DNA of 64,000 bases from Procambarus clarkii. Lineage: Eukaryota; Arthropoda; Malacostraca; Decapoda; Cambaridae. A model generated the notes under the pieces. It worked only from the letters and a program-made list of their open reading frames with translations, was not told the origin of the DNA and did not search any database. The position numbers and the translations under genes are program-made. This document shows, piece after piece, positions 1-10,020 of the stretch (its first letter is position 1; every line of letters begins with the position of its first letter). The DNA is taken from NCBI RefSeq assembly GCF_040958095.1, contig NC_091188.1:40660032-40724031 (forward strand), written 5' to 3'.

Positions 1-224
1 GTGTAAATGGTGGTCGGATTTCGGTCTGTTGTACGTACGTGCCTGCTTGGGGGGGGGGGGGGGGTAGATGGCATGCCATGCCCGCATGCTTGACATCTGT
101 CATGGGTTAATGTTGTCGTTAAATGACAAAACATTTGTCGTGGATAAAATTGTCAACATTTTCAACTGTTAAATTTGTCAACAGATCTTCACTCACTCGT
201 CTATCCCTTTGTATCCGTCAGTAG

Positions 225-832
225 AGCTCCTTGTCCTCGTATCCCGGCTCCTTGTCCTCGTATCCCAGCTCCTTGTCCTCATATCCCGGCTCTTTGTCCT
301 CATATCCCGGCTCTTTGTCCTCGTATCCTGGCTCCTTGTCCTCGTATCCTGGCTCCTTGTCCTCGTATCCTGGCTCCTTGTCCTCGTATCCTGGCTCCTT
401 GTCCTCGTATCCCAGCTCCTTGTCCTCATATCCCGGCTCCTTGTCCTCGTATCCTGGCTCCTTGTCCTCGTATCCCGGCTCCTTGTCCTCGTATCCCGGC
501 TCCTTGTCCTCGTATCCCGGTTCCTTGTCCTCGTATCCCGGCTCCTTGTCCTCATATCCCAGCTCCTTGTCCTCGTATCCTGGCTCCTTGTCCTCGTATC
601 CCGGCTCTTTGTCCTCGTATCCCGGCTCCTTGTCCTCGTATCCCGGCTCCTTGTCCTCATATCCCAGCTCCTTGTCTTCGTATCCCGGTTCCTTGTCCTC
701 GTATCCCGGCTCCTTGTCCTCGTTTCCTGGCTCCTTGTCCTCGTATCCCGGCTCTTTGTCCTCGTATCCCAGCTCCTTGTCCTCGTATCCTGGCTCCTTG
801 TCCTCGTATCCCGGCTCCTTGTCCTCATATCC
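225..832. repeat. 21-bp minisatellite, about 29 copies
   Basis: Tandem array of a 21-bp unit that includes CTTGTCCTCGTATCCCGGCT, with copies differing by C/T and G/A transitions. Because 21 is a multiple of three, several frames on both strands stay open across the array (for example PCPRIPA-type and SSYPG-type repeats). These are artefacts of period length, with no unique domain attached. I see no sign that it is coding. Confidence 0.95.
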
Positions 833-1289
833 CTTCCCGGTGCTGTATTAGCCAAACCCACTCGCTGCCCCTCACACAACACGAACCAACCAGAACACCC
901 AAATATCCGCAGACAACCAATATATTTCTTGCACTAGATATATATAACTTGGTGGTTCAAGTCCCTAGGAGACGGCATCTCCTTTGGCCAATTACCTGCT
1001 GAGAAGATTGCCTGACACTCTCAAATGATCTGCTTTAAGTAGCACTCAGTTAGGAGGCGCAGACTCCAAACTCCTCCAGACTGAGAACTTTAAAATTAGA
1101 TCTTAATAAATTAATGTTATGTTTCTTTTCCATGTAGGTTGATGTGTTTTTTTTTAACTATGGTTTTTAAATGAAAGGTAGTTTGAATGTACGCCAGAAT
1201 GTTCAGAGGTGCGCCAGAATTAGTAGACTTACGCCTCAATATAGATTCAGAAAATTTAAACATTAAAATTTCATCATAACTGAACCCAC
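833..1289. other. Unique sequence, no gene seen
   Basis: AT-rich sequence between two minisatellites. Only short frames without recognisable motifs are present, and no tRNA-like or LINE-like stretch could be recognised. Confidence 0.5.
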
Positions 1290-1508
1290 GTGACGGTGAA
1301 TGAAGTGAAAGTGACGGTGGATGAAGTGAAAGTGACGGTGGATGAAGTGAAAGTGACGGTGGATGAAGTGAAAGTGACGGTGGATGAAGTGAAAGTGACG
1401 GTGGATGAAGTGAAAGTGACGGTGGATGAAGTGAAAGTGACGATGGATGAAGTGAAAGTGACGGTGGATGAAGTGAAAGTGACGGTGGATGAAGTGAAAG
1501 TGACGGTG
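1290..1508. repeat. 21-bp minisatellite, about 10 copies
   Basis: Near-perfect tandem copies of a unit beginning GTGACGGTGGATGAAGTGAA. Only two or three point differences are visible across the array, so it is homogeneous and probably recently expanded. Open frames on both strands (VTVDEVK and HRHFHFI repeats) follow from the 21-bp period. Confidence 0.95.
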
Positions 1509-1571
1509 CTCCGATTCATTCTGAACACTTGATAAGTCGTGACATAGCAAGAGTGGGAGGAAGGAGTCAGT

Positions 1572-1775
1572 TCAAGATGAGGAGAGGTGAGGGGGGGAAG
1601 AGAGGTGGTGAGAGGGGAAAGGGAAGGAGAGGTGAGAGAGAGGGGGAGAGAGGTGGTGAGAGGGGAGAGGTAAGAGAGAGTGGGAGAGAGGTGGTGAGAG
1701 GGAAGGTGAGGGGGGAAGAGGGAAGGTGAGAGGGGGGGAGAGGGAAGGTGAGAGGGGGGGAGAGGGAAGACGAGA
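1572..1775. repeat. Purine-rich GA/GGGA degenerate repeat
   Basis: About 200 bp almost wholly of G and A on the plus strand, built from variants of GAGAGGGGGAGAGAGGTGG. It is a polypurine tract with triplex potential. The next 350 bases (1776-2128) hold no gene that I can recognise. Confidence 0.8.
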
Positions 1776-2128
1776 AGAGACGATAGAGGTGGTCAGGGAA
1801 TACAACAAAGTAAAGCATAGATGCGACATGAGAACCAAATAATCAGTGTCCCTGCAGAAGGTCTCTGAACAACACGAGCGGGAGGTGTGGGTCACATTCT
1901 TTAGTTCAGCCAAGTTATTGGGGCTTGTTCATCATTGTGTCCCGAACTGCTGAAGAACTTGTGGGAAGCAGCAGTTCGAGCAGCCTGGCACGTAATGTTC
2001 CCAACACACAGACCAAGATGCCATCGTTCACTGCCACATTATATACTACTCATGGAAAGCCAAAACTGTGTTTATCGAATGACTTAAAGATTAATATAGG
2101 GACAACAGTATGGTTTTTGGGGCAATAT

Positions 2129-2578
2129 TCTCTTCACAGCAGTCTGTGGGTTGTGTGGAGAAGGGGTTCTCTTCACAGCAGTCTGTGGGTTGTGTGCAGA
2201 AGGGGTTCTCTTCACAGGAGTCTGTGGGTTGTGTGGAGAAGGGGTTCTCTTCACAGCAGTCTGTGGGTTGTGTGGAGAAGGGGTTCTCTTCACAGCAGTC
2301 TGTGGGTTGTGTGGAGAAGGGGTTCTCTTCACAGCAGTCTGTGGGTTGTGTGGAGGAGGGGTTCTCTTCACAGCAGTCTGTGGGTTGTGTGGAGAAGGGG
2401 TTCTCTTCACAGCAGTCTGTGGGTTGTATGGAGAAGGGGTTCTCTTCACAGCAGTCTGTGGGTTGTGTGGAGGAGGGGTTCTCTTCACAGCAGTCTGTGG
2501 GTTGTGTGGAGGAGGGGTTCTCTTCACAGCAGTCTGTGGGTTGTGTGGAGGAGGGGTTCTCTTCACAGCAGTCTGTGG
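2129..2578. repeat. 39-bp minisatellite, about 11.5 copies
   Basis: Tandem unit of 39 bp containing CTTCACAGCAGTCTGTGGGT followed by a GTGTGGAGAAGGGG segment. Copies differ mainly at GAGAAGG/GAGGAGG. The 39-bp period keeps all frames open, so the several 150-230 residue open frames here are not genes. Confidence 0.95.
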
Positions 2579-3525
2579 AGCGAGAAGTTTCTTCAGACAT
2601 CAGAATTATGGTTGAAGATATATTAAGACATGTTCTCTCTTTTGTAGAGGGGAGGGTGGGGGGGGGGGTGATACATGGGTGTTGATGGGGAGTCTACTGA
2701 GAAGTTGGATTGTTGGGTATTTGGCCTGATCTATCCTTGCATGTGGGAGGGCTAGGGATGGGGCTGCTGTAGGACAGTACCAAGGAGGGGGGATGGGGAG
2801 AGGGTGGGCGAGTGTGTGTGTGTGTGTGGTGGGGGTGGGGGGGGGGGGAGTTGCAGATGAGGACAGTTGTAAGTAATGTTGTGATTCTTACGGTGGGTGT
2901 TCCCCCCCCCCCCTCTCCCCCTCCCTACCTGTAACCTACCTCTTCAGAAATGTTTGTGTAACTTTCGTGTATGTTGAAATTTTATATTTTTTTCCTGATA
3001 TTTTAGCTTTCGGCTCTTTGTCAAATATTATCTTTAACAACTGTTTTATTTTCTACCTGTAACAGCCTTTCCTGAAAACCTTCTATATTTTGTTTTCTGA
3101 CCATTCTATACACATTTAGGGCCAGAAACTTTTCTGACCATTCTATACACATTTAGGGCCAGAAACATCGTTGAATTATTCCCGTCTGCTTCTTTCCACT
3201 CCTGTCCAGTGCCTCCTGGTTCCTTCATGTCCAATAATGGTATTTTCCAATAATCATTTCCTAAAATGGACCGAAACGTCGCAGTTTCTTTATTTTCTGA
3301 CGTGTGGTTTTGTCTTCACATCTTCAGCCCCGTTATTGTGACTCATCGTCTGTGTTTGGATTGCTTGTTTCGTTTGAAGTTTTGAGAATAAAACGTTTCT
3401 ATCATTTTGTGTTTCGTTTCTTATTTTTTTGTCACTCTCCCCTGAGACAATATTCAGTGTGTGTTACAGCACGCTTTCACTCCTATTGCTTTTACCCGAA
3501 AATTGTACAAGTTTACAAGACCACT
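2579..3525. other. Intergenic stretch with G and C runs, no gene seen
   Basis: Contains G- and C-homopolymer runs, a short direct duplication of TTCTGACCATTCTATACACA (3097-3165), and at about 3268-3285 a GGACCGAAACGTCG motif resembling the dispersed repeat at 34.6 and 43.8 kb. No open frame carries a recognisable domain. Confidence 0.45.
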
Positions 3526-3590
3526 GTGTGTGTGCGTGTGTGTGTGTGCGTGTGTGTGTGCGTGTGTGTGCGTGTGCGTGTGTGTACACG
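3526..3590. repeat. (TG)n microsatellite
   Basis: Imperfect TG run with CG interruptions. It sits against the 3' terminus of the minus-strand LINE fragment that follows, the same arrangement as at most CR1-like LINE ends in this window. Confidence 0.9.
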
Positions 3591-4010
3591 CATAATTGTT
3601 CCTGCAGGATCGAACGTTGGCTCTTGGATTCCGCCTTTCTAGCCTTCGGTTGTTTAAAGCACAATGACTTGTCCTACTTCTCTATCATATCTAGAGAAGT
3701 ATTTGTGAATAGTGAATAGTGTTTGCTTCCACAACCTGCTCCTCTAGTGCATTCCAATTTCCCACTTCTCTCACGCTAAAAGAAAACTTCCTAACATCTC
3801 TGTGACTCGTCTGAGTTTCCAGCTTCCACCCATGTCCCCCCTCGTTCTGTTACTATTCCGTGTGAACATTTTGTCTATTTCCACTCTGTCAATCCCCATA
3901 AGTATTTTATACGTTGCTATCATATCTCCTCGCTCCTTCCTTTATTCTAGCATAGTCAGGTTCAGTTCCTTCAGTCGCTCTTCATATCACGTCTCTCACA
4001 ACTCTGGGAG
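3591..4010 (-). mobile_element. CR1-like LINE 3' fragment (subfamily B)
   Basis: Read on the minus strand, this is the C-terminal coding end and 3' tail of a CR1-like LINE. It matches, segment by segment, the copy at 47680-48520 (tail words such as GGCGGGATCCAAG, the GTGGAAGCAAACACTATTC stretch and the conserved region after the reverse transcriptase). It is 5'-truncated and broken. The 5' side runs into the 26-bp minisatellite at 4011. Confidence 0.75.
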
Positions 4011-4428
4011 GAGCCTCAGTCTTCCTGCAACACTTGCAGCCTCAGTCTTCCTGCAACACTTGCTGCCTCAGTCTTCCAGCAACACTTGCAGCCTCAGTCT
4101 TCCAGCAACACTTGCTGCCTCAGTCTTCCTGCAACACTTGCTGCCTCAGTCTTCCAGCAACACTTGCAGCCTCAGTCTTCCAGCAACACTTGCAGCCTCA
4201 GTCTTCCAGCAACACTTGCAGCCTCAGTCTTCCAGCAACACTTGCAGCCTCAGTCTTCCAGCAACACTTGCTGCCTCAGTCTTCCAGCAACACTTGCAGC
4301 CTCAGTCTTCCTGCAACACTTGCAGCCTCAGTCTTCCTGCAACATGCTGCCTCAGTCTTCCTGCAACACTTGCAGCCTCAGTCTTCCTGCAACACTTGCA
4401 GCCTCAGTCTTCCTGCAACATGCTGCTA
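4011..4428. repeat. 26-bp minisatellite, about 16 copies
   Basis: Tandem unit of about 26 bp built from GCCTCAGTCTTCCTGCAACA plus CTTGCA. One unit is shortened near 4345. It lies exactly between two minus-strand LINE fragments (C-terminal end on the left, endonuclease on the right), so it may have grown at the junction of an internally deleted LINE. Confidence 0.93.
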
Positions 4429-4439
4429 CTATTACTGTC

Positions 4440-4850
4440 TTCATCACATGTGAGTATAATCTTCCTTACCTTGCCATGATCTCGGGGCTTGTTCACAACT
4501 TTAAGCTCGATCATGTCGTCAAAGACTAGGACACAATGTTCACTGGCTCCTAGTGGTATTTATTGTTGCATATTCGTAATGTCTTCCTCATTCTGGGAAA
4601 GAATCAGGTCTAATAGGCTCGGTGAATCCCCTCCTCTTTCCTTTGTGTCTTCCTTCACATGTATTTCAACATTCCTGTCTGTAACTTCCACTAATTTTTC
4701 TCTCCATGTTTCTTCCCCACTATGGGGGGTGGGGGATTTCTTGATTCCCAATCGATCTCTCCATGATTGAGGTCCCCCATGACCAGCAGCTTCGCTCTCA
4801 TTCTCTGAGCTGTTGCTGCTGCCCTCTGCAGTTCATTGTTACCACCCTTG
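4440..4850 (-). mobile_element. LINE endonuclease-domain fragment
   Basis: The minus-strand translation includes AKLLVMGDLNHGEIDWES, the GDxN core of an apurinic-type LINE endonuclease, followed by a SLLDLILSQNEEDI segment as in CR1-like ORF2 proteins. Stops and frameshifts interrupt it. It probably belongs to the same deleted LINE as the 3591-4010 fragment, with the middle of ORF2 missing. Confidence 0.75.
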
Positions 4851-5880
4851 AGACTAAATAAGGTTCTTCCCCTCGCAGTGTAAAGAAAATGATAACTCGG
4901 CCTTGCCAACTTGTCTAGGGGTAAAAATACATCACTGCATAAAATGGAGAACAATATATTTATGCTAAGGGGGACAAACATAACAATAGTTATATGTATA
5001 AATAAATACCCAGAAATATTCTTCAGCATGCAAATCATAGAATAACCTCCTTATCGAGACATGAGCACTATCACTAAGACATGGATTAATTAGAGAGATA
5101 TATACAATATCATCTAACCAGATAATTAACATTTATATGGGCTAAAATAACAGTGACCAATGACTTAACTTAAAACACGACTCCTCTCGACTTCAGCCGC
5201 CACGCTTCTGCCCACGCCTTGGTCCGCAGGCCAAGCGTCTACCAAAAAATCAACTAAACGTCCACACAAACATTGTGGAAATTCTAACAACAAAATGCAG
5301 CACTAATATTCAAAACATTATAAAACTAAGGAATAGTAAACACTGGTACAACATTCAATACAACAATACGGCAACCAAATATGGGAATAAATCAAGGTAA
5401 ACTATAAACACTCGATTGACAACACTGTTCCCACACTGGCCATATCCAAATATGGTCAACCGCCCACACGGAGAAACTACATGAGAAATTAGACCCAAAA
5501 GCCTCATGCAATATAATGTAACTCAGGCACACTACAGCATGCTATAATATATATATATATAACATACAAAATCTTATATCATACAACTGGATGCTATATT
5601 AAAGAACAAGACAATAAAGTAATATGAGAATCAAGAGTAATGGCAGAATCCTAGTGAGATTCGTAACATTCATCTATGCATGTCTTGTTATCATCATCAT
5701 CATCATCATTATTCCTGTCTGGGGCTTCTACTGTTTGGTGGGGGAGTGAAGATGTTCAAGATCACAACTCTCTTCCCATCACCTGTCACAGTACCAAGTA
5801 TGGAGATTGTTTCCATTAGTCCCCCGATTCTCTACTTCCTTAATTTAAATTTACATTTCCGCTTGTTGAGGTGTGTGTGT
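4851..5880. other. AT-rich intergenic stretch, no gene seen
   Basis: Only short frames are present. It contains an (ATC)n run near 5690-5708 and a short TA run near 5550. I recognise no transposon family or exon in it. Confidence 0.4.
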
Positions 5881-5890
5881 GTATAATATA

Positions 5891-5930
<40 letters not shown>

Positions 5931-5934
<4 letters not shown>

Positions 5935-6303
5935 GTACCTAGTAGCCAGAACGCACTTCTCAGCCTACTATGCAAGGCCCGATTTGCCTAATAAGCCAAG
6001 TTTTCATGAATTAATTGTTTTTCGACTACCTAACCTAACTTAACTTTTTCTGCTACCTTACCGAACCTAACCTATAAAGATAGGTTAGGTTAGGTTAGGT
6101 AGGGTTGGTTAGGTTCGGTCATATATCTACGTTAATTTTAACTCCAATAAAAAAAAATTGACCTCATACATAATGAAATGGATAGCTTTATCATTTCATA
6201 AGAAAAAAATTTAAGAAAATATATTAATTCAGGAAAACTTGGCTTATTAGGCAAATCGGGTCCTGCATAGTAGTCTCAGAAGTGCGTTCTGGCTACTAGG
6301 TAC

Positions 6304-6307
<4 letters not shown>
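5931..6307. mobile_element. MITE with long TIRs and telomere-like core
   Basis: A 377-bp non-coding element. Its ends are inverted copies over roughly 75-90 bp, beginning TGTCGTACCTAGTAGCCAGA at the left and matching in reverse complement at the right, with a few mismatches. It is embedded in (TA)n on both sides, consistent with TA target duplication or insertion into a TA microsatellite. Near the middle (about 6045-6118) is AACCTAACC followed by inverted GGTTAGGTTAGGTTAGG, which matches the arthropod telomere repeat TTAGG. There is no transposase, so it depends on another element. The superfamily is not resolved; TA targets suggest Tc1/mariner or PIF-like. Confidence 0.8.

Positions 6308-6384
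<77 letters not shown>
6308..6384. repeat. (TA)n microsatellite flanking the MITE
   Basis: Long TA run abutting the right MITE end. A shorter TA run (5885-5930) abuts the left end. Together they are the probable interrupted target. Confidence 0.9.
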
Positions 6385-6390
<6 letters not shown>

Positions 6391-6604
6391 AATATAATCA
6401 TTTTAAACGGGTAGGCAGCAGAGGAGTGGACTTGTGTGTGGTGTTAGCAGGCTAAGAGCCTCCCATGCCATAGCTTATGGTAAGCCTTACCCACTAGTTC
6501 CCCTGGAATACCACCCGCCAATCCGTTAACAACCAGGGACCCAATTACTGCTGGCCGAACAGTTACGACCTGGATTCATCTAACATTTACTCAGCCATAA
6601 GTTT
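6385..6604. other. Spacer, no gene seen
   Basis: About 220 bp without recognisable coding or repeat content, leading into the split SINE head. Confidence 0.4.
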
Positions 6605-6671
6605 TTCCTCTGGACGGTAGGGCGACGGTCTCGCTTCACCCAGGTCGGCGTTCAATCCCCGACCGTCCAAG
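6605..6671 (+). mobile_element. SINE-C, 5' tRNA-like head (split copy, part 1)
   Basis: Starts near CTGGACGGTAGGGCGACGG and contains the pol III box-B-like GTTCAATCCCC. The same tRNA-like head, complete with its body, occurs on the minus strand at 23566-23762 and 61021-61226. Here it stops at CCCCGACCGTCCAAG, and the rest of the SINE resumes at 9624 after an inserted element. Confidence 0.85.
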
Positions 6672-6811
6672 TTTTTTTTTTTTTATTTTTATTTTCACAT
6701 GCAAAGCATGCAAATTAAATACAATAAAAACTAATACAAAATACATAAGAAAGGAAAACAATAGACCACCGGCCAGAAGGGCCGACAGCATAGCACAAGT
6801 CCCCGACTTTG

Positions 6812-7101
6812 CAGTCTCCGTGGTGTAGTGGTAAGACACTCGCCTGGCGTTCCGCGAGCGCTATGTCATGGGTTCGTATCCTGGCCGGGGAGGATTTACT
6901 GGGCGCAATTCCTTAACTGTAGCCTCTGTTTAACGCAACAGTAAAATGTGTACTTGGATGAAAAAACGATTCTTCGCGGCAGGGGATCGTATTCCAGGGA
7001 CCATAGGATTAAGGACTTGCCCGAAACGCTACGCGTACTAGTGGCTCTACAAGAATGTAACAACTCTTGTATATATCTCAAAAAAAAAAAAATAAAAAAA
7101 A
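6812..7101 (+). mobile_element. SINE-D, tRNA-derived, with poly(A)
   Basis: The head reads as a pseudo-tRNA: TCTCCGTGGTGTAGTGGTAA (box-A-like) and GGTTCGTATCC (box B), 60-70 bp apart. The body includes GGCAGGGGATCGTATTCCAG, then TTGCCCGAAACGCTACGCGT, and ends with an A-rich tail. A second copy on the minus strand at 47774-48064 is almost identical apart from short indels. It lies within the 3' region of the ORF1-only element. I could not find a clear target duplication. Confidence 0.9.
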
Positions 7102-7858
7102 GCACACACACGAGAAAAGCACAGAAAATGACAGCATATATCAAAGCACAAAACACAATACAATGACAAACAAGCAAACACAGTAACATGACAAAACAAA
7201 ACCTCCAGAAAAACCAACCATACAACAAGAGGCATAACAGGAAACATAACAGGACAAACACAATACAGTCCAAACACAACATACAGGACAAATACGTACA
7301 ACAGGTAAAGCAATACAAAAACACCAGGACAAACGCACAGCACAAACAATACAGGAACAAAACAAACACACACACACCAAACCACCCGCCCCGTAAACAA
7401 AGAGCTAGGCCAAAATAAACAATACAAAATTTTCAATAAAAAATTAACAATAAAAATAAACAAGCAAAACACTCACACCTGAAAACAAAACAGGCACAAA
7501 CACAACAACAAACATGCACCGGCCTGAAGGACCGAGAAACAAACAACAAAGTATATCATGAAACATAACCAGACACTTCAACACAAAACACTACAACTTT
7601 ATACAAAAATTTTCAAATACACTAAACACCAGCCTGAAGGGCCTACGACATAAACAACCATGAACAGAAACATAATGAAACAAAAAAAACAAACAATACC
7701 GGAAATAAAAGAAAAACAACAAAGCACCGGCCTGAAGGGCGCACAATAGGTACAATACATTACAAACCAAACCACAGGTCCAATCACACACCAATCACAC
7801 ACCAATCACACACCAATCACACACCAATCACACACCAAGCACACACCAAGCACACAGA
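7102..7858 (-). other. 3' UTR-like region of the ORF1-only element
   Basis: Low-complexity T/G-rich sequence on the sense (minus) strand, without coding. It carries copies of a GGCC-TTCAG-GCC hairpin word (plus-strand GGCCTGAAGGGCC) at about 7521, 7631 and 7729, with a fourth beyond the SINE at 6771. A 13-bp direct repeat (ACACACCAATCAC, about 6 copies, 7784-7850) lies just downstream of the ORF1 stop. Confidence 0.6.
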
Positions 7859-9580
7859 CTACTCAAATGTCTCATACTTATCCGGCCACTCCGCCGCCGG
7901 GAAGCGAATACAATACGCCTCCCAAAGTAACATGACGTCCTCCGAAATAGGTTCAGTACGAACTGTACGAGGATCAGGCATGGACTCCGGCACACTCAAT
8001 AATAAAACACTGAGCCCGTCGAATCCAGATGGTAGAAGGGCACCACGGAACCGGACGCACGCGGTCATCAATATCAAACCGCAAAGTATGTTGATCATCA
8101 TGCGCCACTTCGGAGGCCAGGATGATAGGGAGAGGCTCCTTCCCACGAGGCCGGGCAATGGGCAGCACACTGGGAGGCTCCTCGGCTGCCTCACAGGGCA
8201 CCGCGTCAACCACCGGACGTTGTACCTGCTGGGACCCCCCCCCCACGCTTGGCATCCTTCTTCAGTACCAGCTTGATGCCTCGGCTCGCACCAGAACCCT
8301 CACCACCCACGTCTGTAGGAGCAACCACCTCCCACTGCGTAGAACCTTCTGCAGGAGAAAGAATAGAAGGTAAATCAGACGCACAGCCATCGTCAACAGC
8401 AGACACATGTACATCAGCCACCATCAGCGACGTAGAGCGCGAAGCACCCGGAATCGCCACATCATCTCCCGAAGCTCCACCCGCGTCGTAATCCTCCGCA
8501 TCAGCCCAAGCAGTAGAAGAACGCCTGGAACGCTTAGGCACTGGCCGCATATCCTCACAGCCAGAGGCGGACCCAGAACCACGGGCCTCACGAACCGGGC
8601 GAACCAACGCCCGACGCAGTACGGCAGCAGCCTCAACCACATGGGGGAACCGGGCCGCACACAACAGGACGCTCTGCAGCCCCCCCTAACACCCAGCACA
8701 GCCGTAACACCTGGCGAGGGTGCAGGGCCAGGCGCAGCAGCAGGATTCGAGGAAGACGCAGACGACCCGCAGAGACCATCCGAAAGATCCTCGGGAGCAA
8801 CTGGCACAGCGAAGTGACCAGCGACAGGAGCCACCGGAACACTCGGAGGGGGGACAACAACCACCGGGGGCATGTCGGGTGACGCAGGGGGGGGGGGGGG
8901 CCGCATCAGCAGCGAACGGGACCTGCTCCTCTTCATCTCCGGAATCCACGCCCTGAGGGAGCGGCGGGAAATCCTCTTCCCGAAACAAGTTAACAGGTGC
9001 AGCAGGGGCCTCGGAGCACCCGGCAGCCTGATGCCCCAACTGGCCACACCAGAAACAAGTACGGGGCTGCCGGGCATAATACACCCGAACGTAGTAACCC
9101 AGCAGCCGGACAGAAGATGGGATATCCGACCGCAGGCGCATACCTAAGGTACAGACGTTCGTCTGCTTCCCAGCATACTTCCCCGAGGACAGCTTGTTCA
9201 CCCGCACACTGATGACTGCACCATACCTCCCGAAGAAGCGCCGGAGAAGGTCTTCAGGGAACTCCAGGGGCGCACCGTGCACACTAACATATGTCAGGGC
9301 ACCACTTCGATCCGAGATCGTAACGGAGACGGCGCCATCCGGCAACTGCAACGAACGCCCTTCGTTCCGCCGGAGGAAGTCCCGATACTCCTCCTCCCGC
9401 ACGAACTTGACAATCACCCGGTGGGCCGCAACAAGCTCAACTCCATACACAACCTCCACCGGGACACGAAGCATGTCGCACATCACCAACTCAATAGCCG
9501 GATAACCAGCCTTGCACGAGAATTCTAGTCCCACGGAATTCACCCGCAAAACAGGAGGAAGTGCAAGGCCCCCCCATGTC
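7859..9580 (-). CDS. LINE ORF1 / gag-like RNA-binding protein, frameshifted
   Basis: ORF1 of the retroposon above, about 570 residues if followed along the strand, broken by about four frameshifts, several beside G runs. The N-terminal third contains an RRM-like stretch: SVTISDRSGALTYVSVHGA, then EDLLRRFFGRYGAVISVRVN. Next come FWCGQLGHQAAGC, a CCHC zinc knuckle, and a Pro/Val-rich acidic tail. It ends in SEDVMLLWEAYCIRFPAAEW and a stop at 7859. RRM plus CCHC is the usual layout of ORF1 proteins in Tx1/L1-, Jockey- and I-like LINEs, where the protein coats the RNA. The first ATG near 9577 is out of frame with the domain by a G-run length change. Base composition is much more GC-rich than the flanks. 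Confidence 0.75.
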
Positions 9581-9623
9581 AAAACGGCCACGTCAACACG
9601 CAGCCAGGCAGGCAACAACACTG

Positions 9624-9780
9624 CCCCGACCGTCCAAGTGGTTGGGCACCATTCCTTTCTCCTGTCCCATCCCAAACCTTATACTGACCCTTTCCAAGTG
9701 CTATATAGTCGTAATGGCTTGGCACTTTCCCCTAATAGTTTCCTTTCCTTGGCGCCTTACTTTACATTTCTTAAACAGTT
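9624..9780 (+). mobile_element. SINE-C, 3' body (split copy, part 2)
   Basis: Resumes with the duplicated CCCCGACCGTCCAAG, then TGGTTGGGCACCATTCC and GTGCTATATAGTCGTAATGG, matching the bodies of the SINE-C copies at 23.6 and 61.1 kb in reverse complement. With 6605-6671 it forms one SINE interrupted by the 2.95-kb insertion. Confidence 0.88.
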
Positions 9781-9932
9781 CGAACTCTAGAGGCTCAGGA
9801 AGTTGCTTTGTAGCAGTAATAACTTATGGGTTGTTAAGTTTCGAAATTCGTAAACCGTTTAATAAATGCAAACAAGCTGGCATGATTAAGGAAAGATGTA
9901 CAGGTTTCGTAAGTGATTGCGTGAATTCTTGA
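9781..9932. mobile_element. Degraded MITE-2 fragment
   Basis: Contains AAGGAAAGATGTACAGGTTTCGTAAGTGATTGCG-like sequence (first part AAGGAAAGATGTACAGG), diverged from the terminal arm of the MITE-2 copies at 19.7 and 24.5 kb. Only one arm is recognisable. Confidence 0.55.
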
Positions 9933-9934
9933 TG

Positions 9935-10020
9935 AACCCTGGTCCAGGGCTCGAACCCAGACGAAATCGGTGTCGAGGCGACTGTCCCCACTACATCAGG
10001 TATGCCATACACACGGCATA
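9935..10020 (-). mobile_element. tRNA-like SINE head fragment
   Basis: On the minus strand, TGATGTAGTGGGGACAGTC (box-A-like) and GGTTCGAGCCC (box B) are spaced as in a tRNA. No intact cloverleaf or CCA-adjacent acceptor stem is evident, so this is a SINE head and not a functional tRNA gene. Confidence 0.6.

Larger units (their letters stand above)
6672..9623 (-). mobile_element. ORF1-only LINE-like retroposon, 2.95 kb with TSD
   Basis: Inserted in a SINE-C copy. The 15-bp target CCCCGACCGTCCAAG is duplicated at 6657-6671 and 9624-9638. The left edge is a T run (6672 onward), the poly(A) tail of a minus-strand element. Reading the minus strand from 9623, it holds a GC-rich leader, one long damaged ORF1 (about 9580-7859) and an A/C-rich (plus-strand view) 3' region of 1.2 kb that includes a younger SINE-D. 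No endonuclease or reverse transcriptase motif is seen anywhere in it. The duplication and tail show that the unit moved by target-primed reverse transcription as it stands, unless ORF2 was deleted later. The layout resembles mammalian HAL1 (L1 ORF1 without ORF2). Family placement is inference. Confidence 0.8.

Noticed and set aside
175-2626. Overlapping open frames of 80-275 residues in the first minisatellites
   Set aside because: Units of 21 and 39 bp keep every phase free of stops. No signal peptide, domain or codon bias supports a secreted repeat protein.
5690-5710. CRISPR-like or other spaced repeats anywhere in the window
   Set aside because: All arrays are contiguous tandem repeats without unique spacers, and the genome is clearly animal.
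6812-6900. Functional tRNA gene (SINE-D head)
   Set aside because: Box A and B are present, but the acceptor stem does not close, and a conserved non-tRNA body and poly(A) follow; a second copy has the same body.
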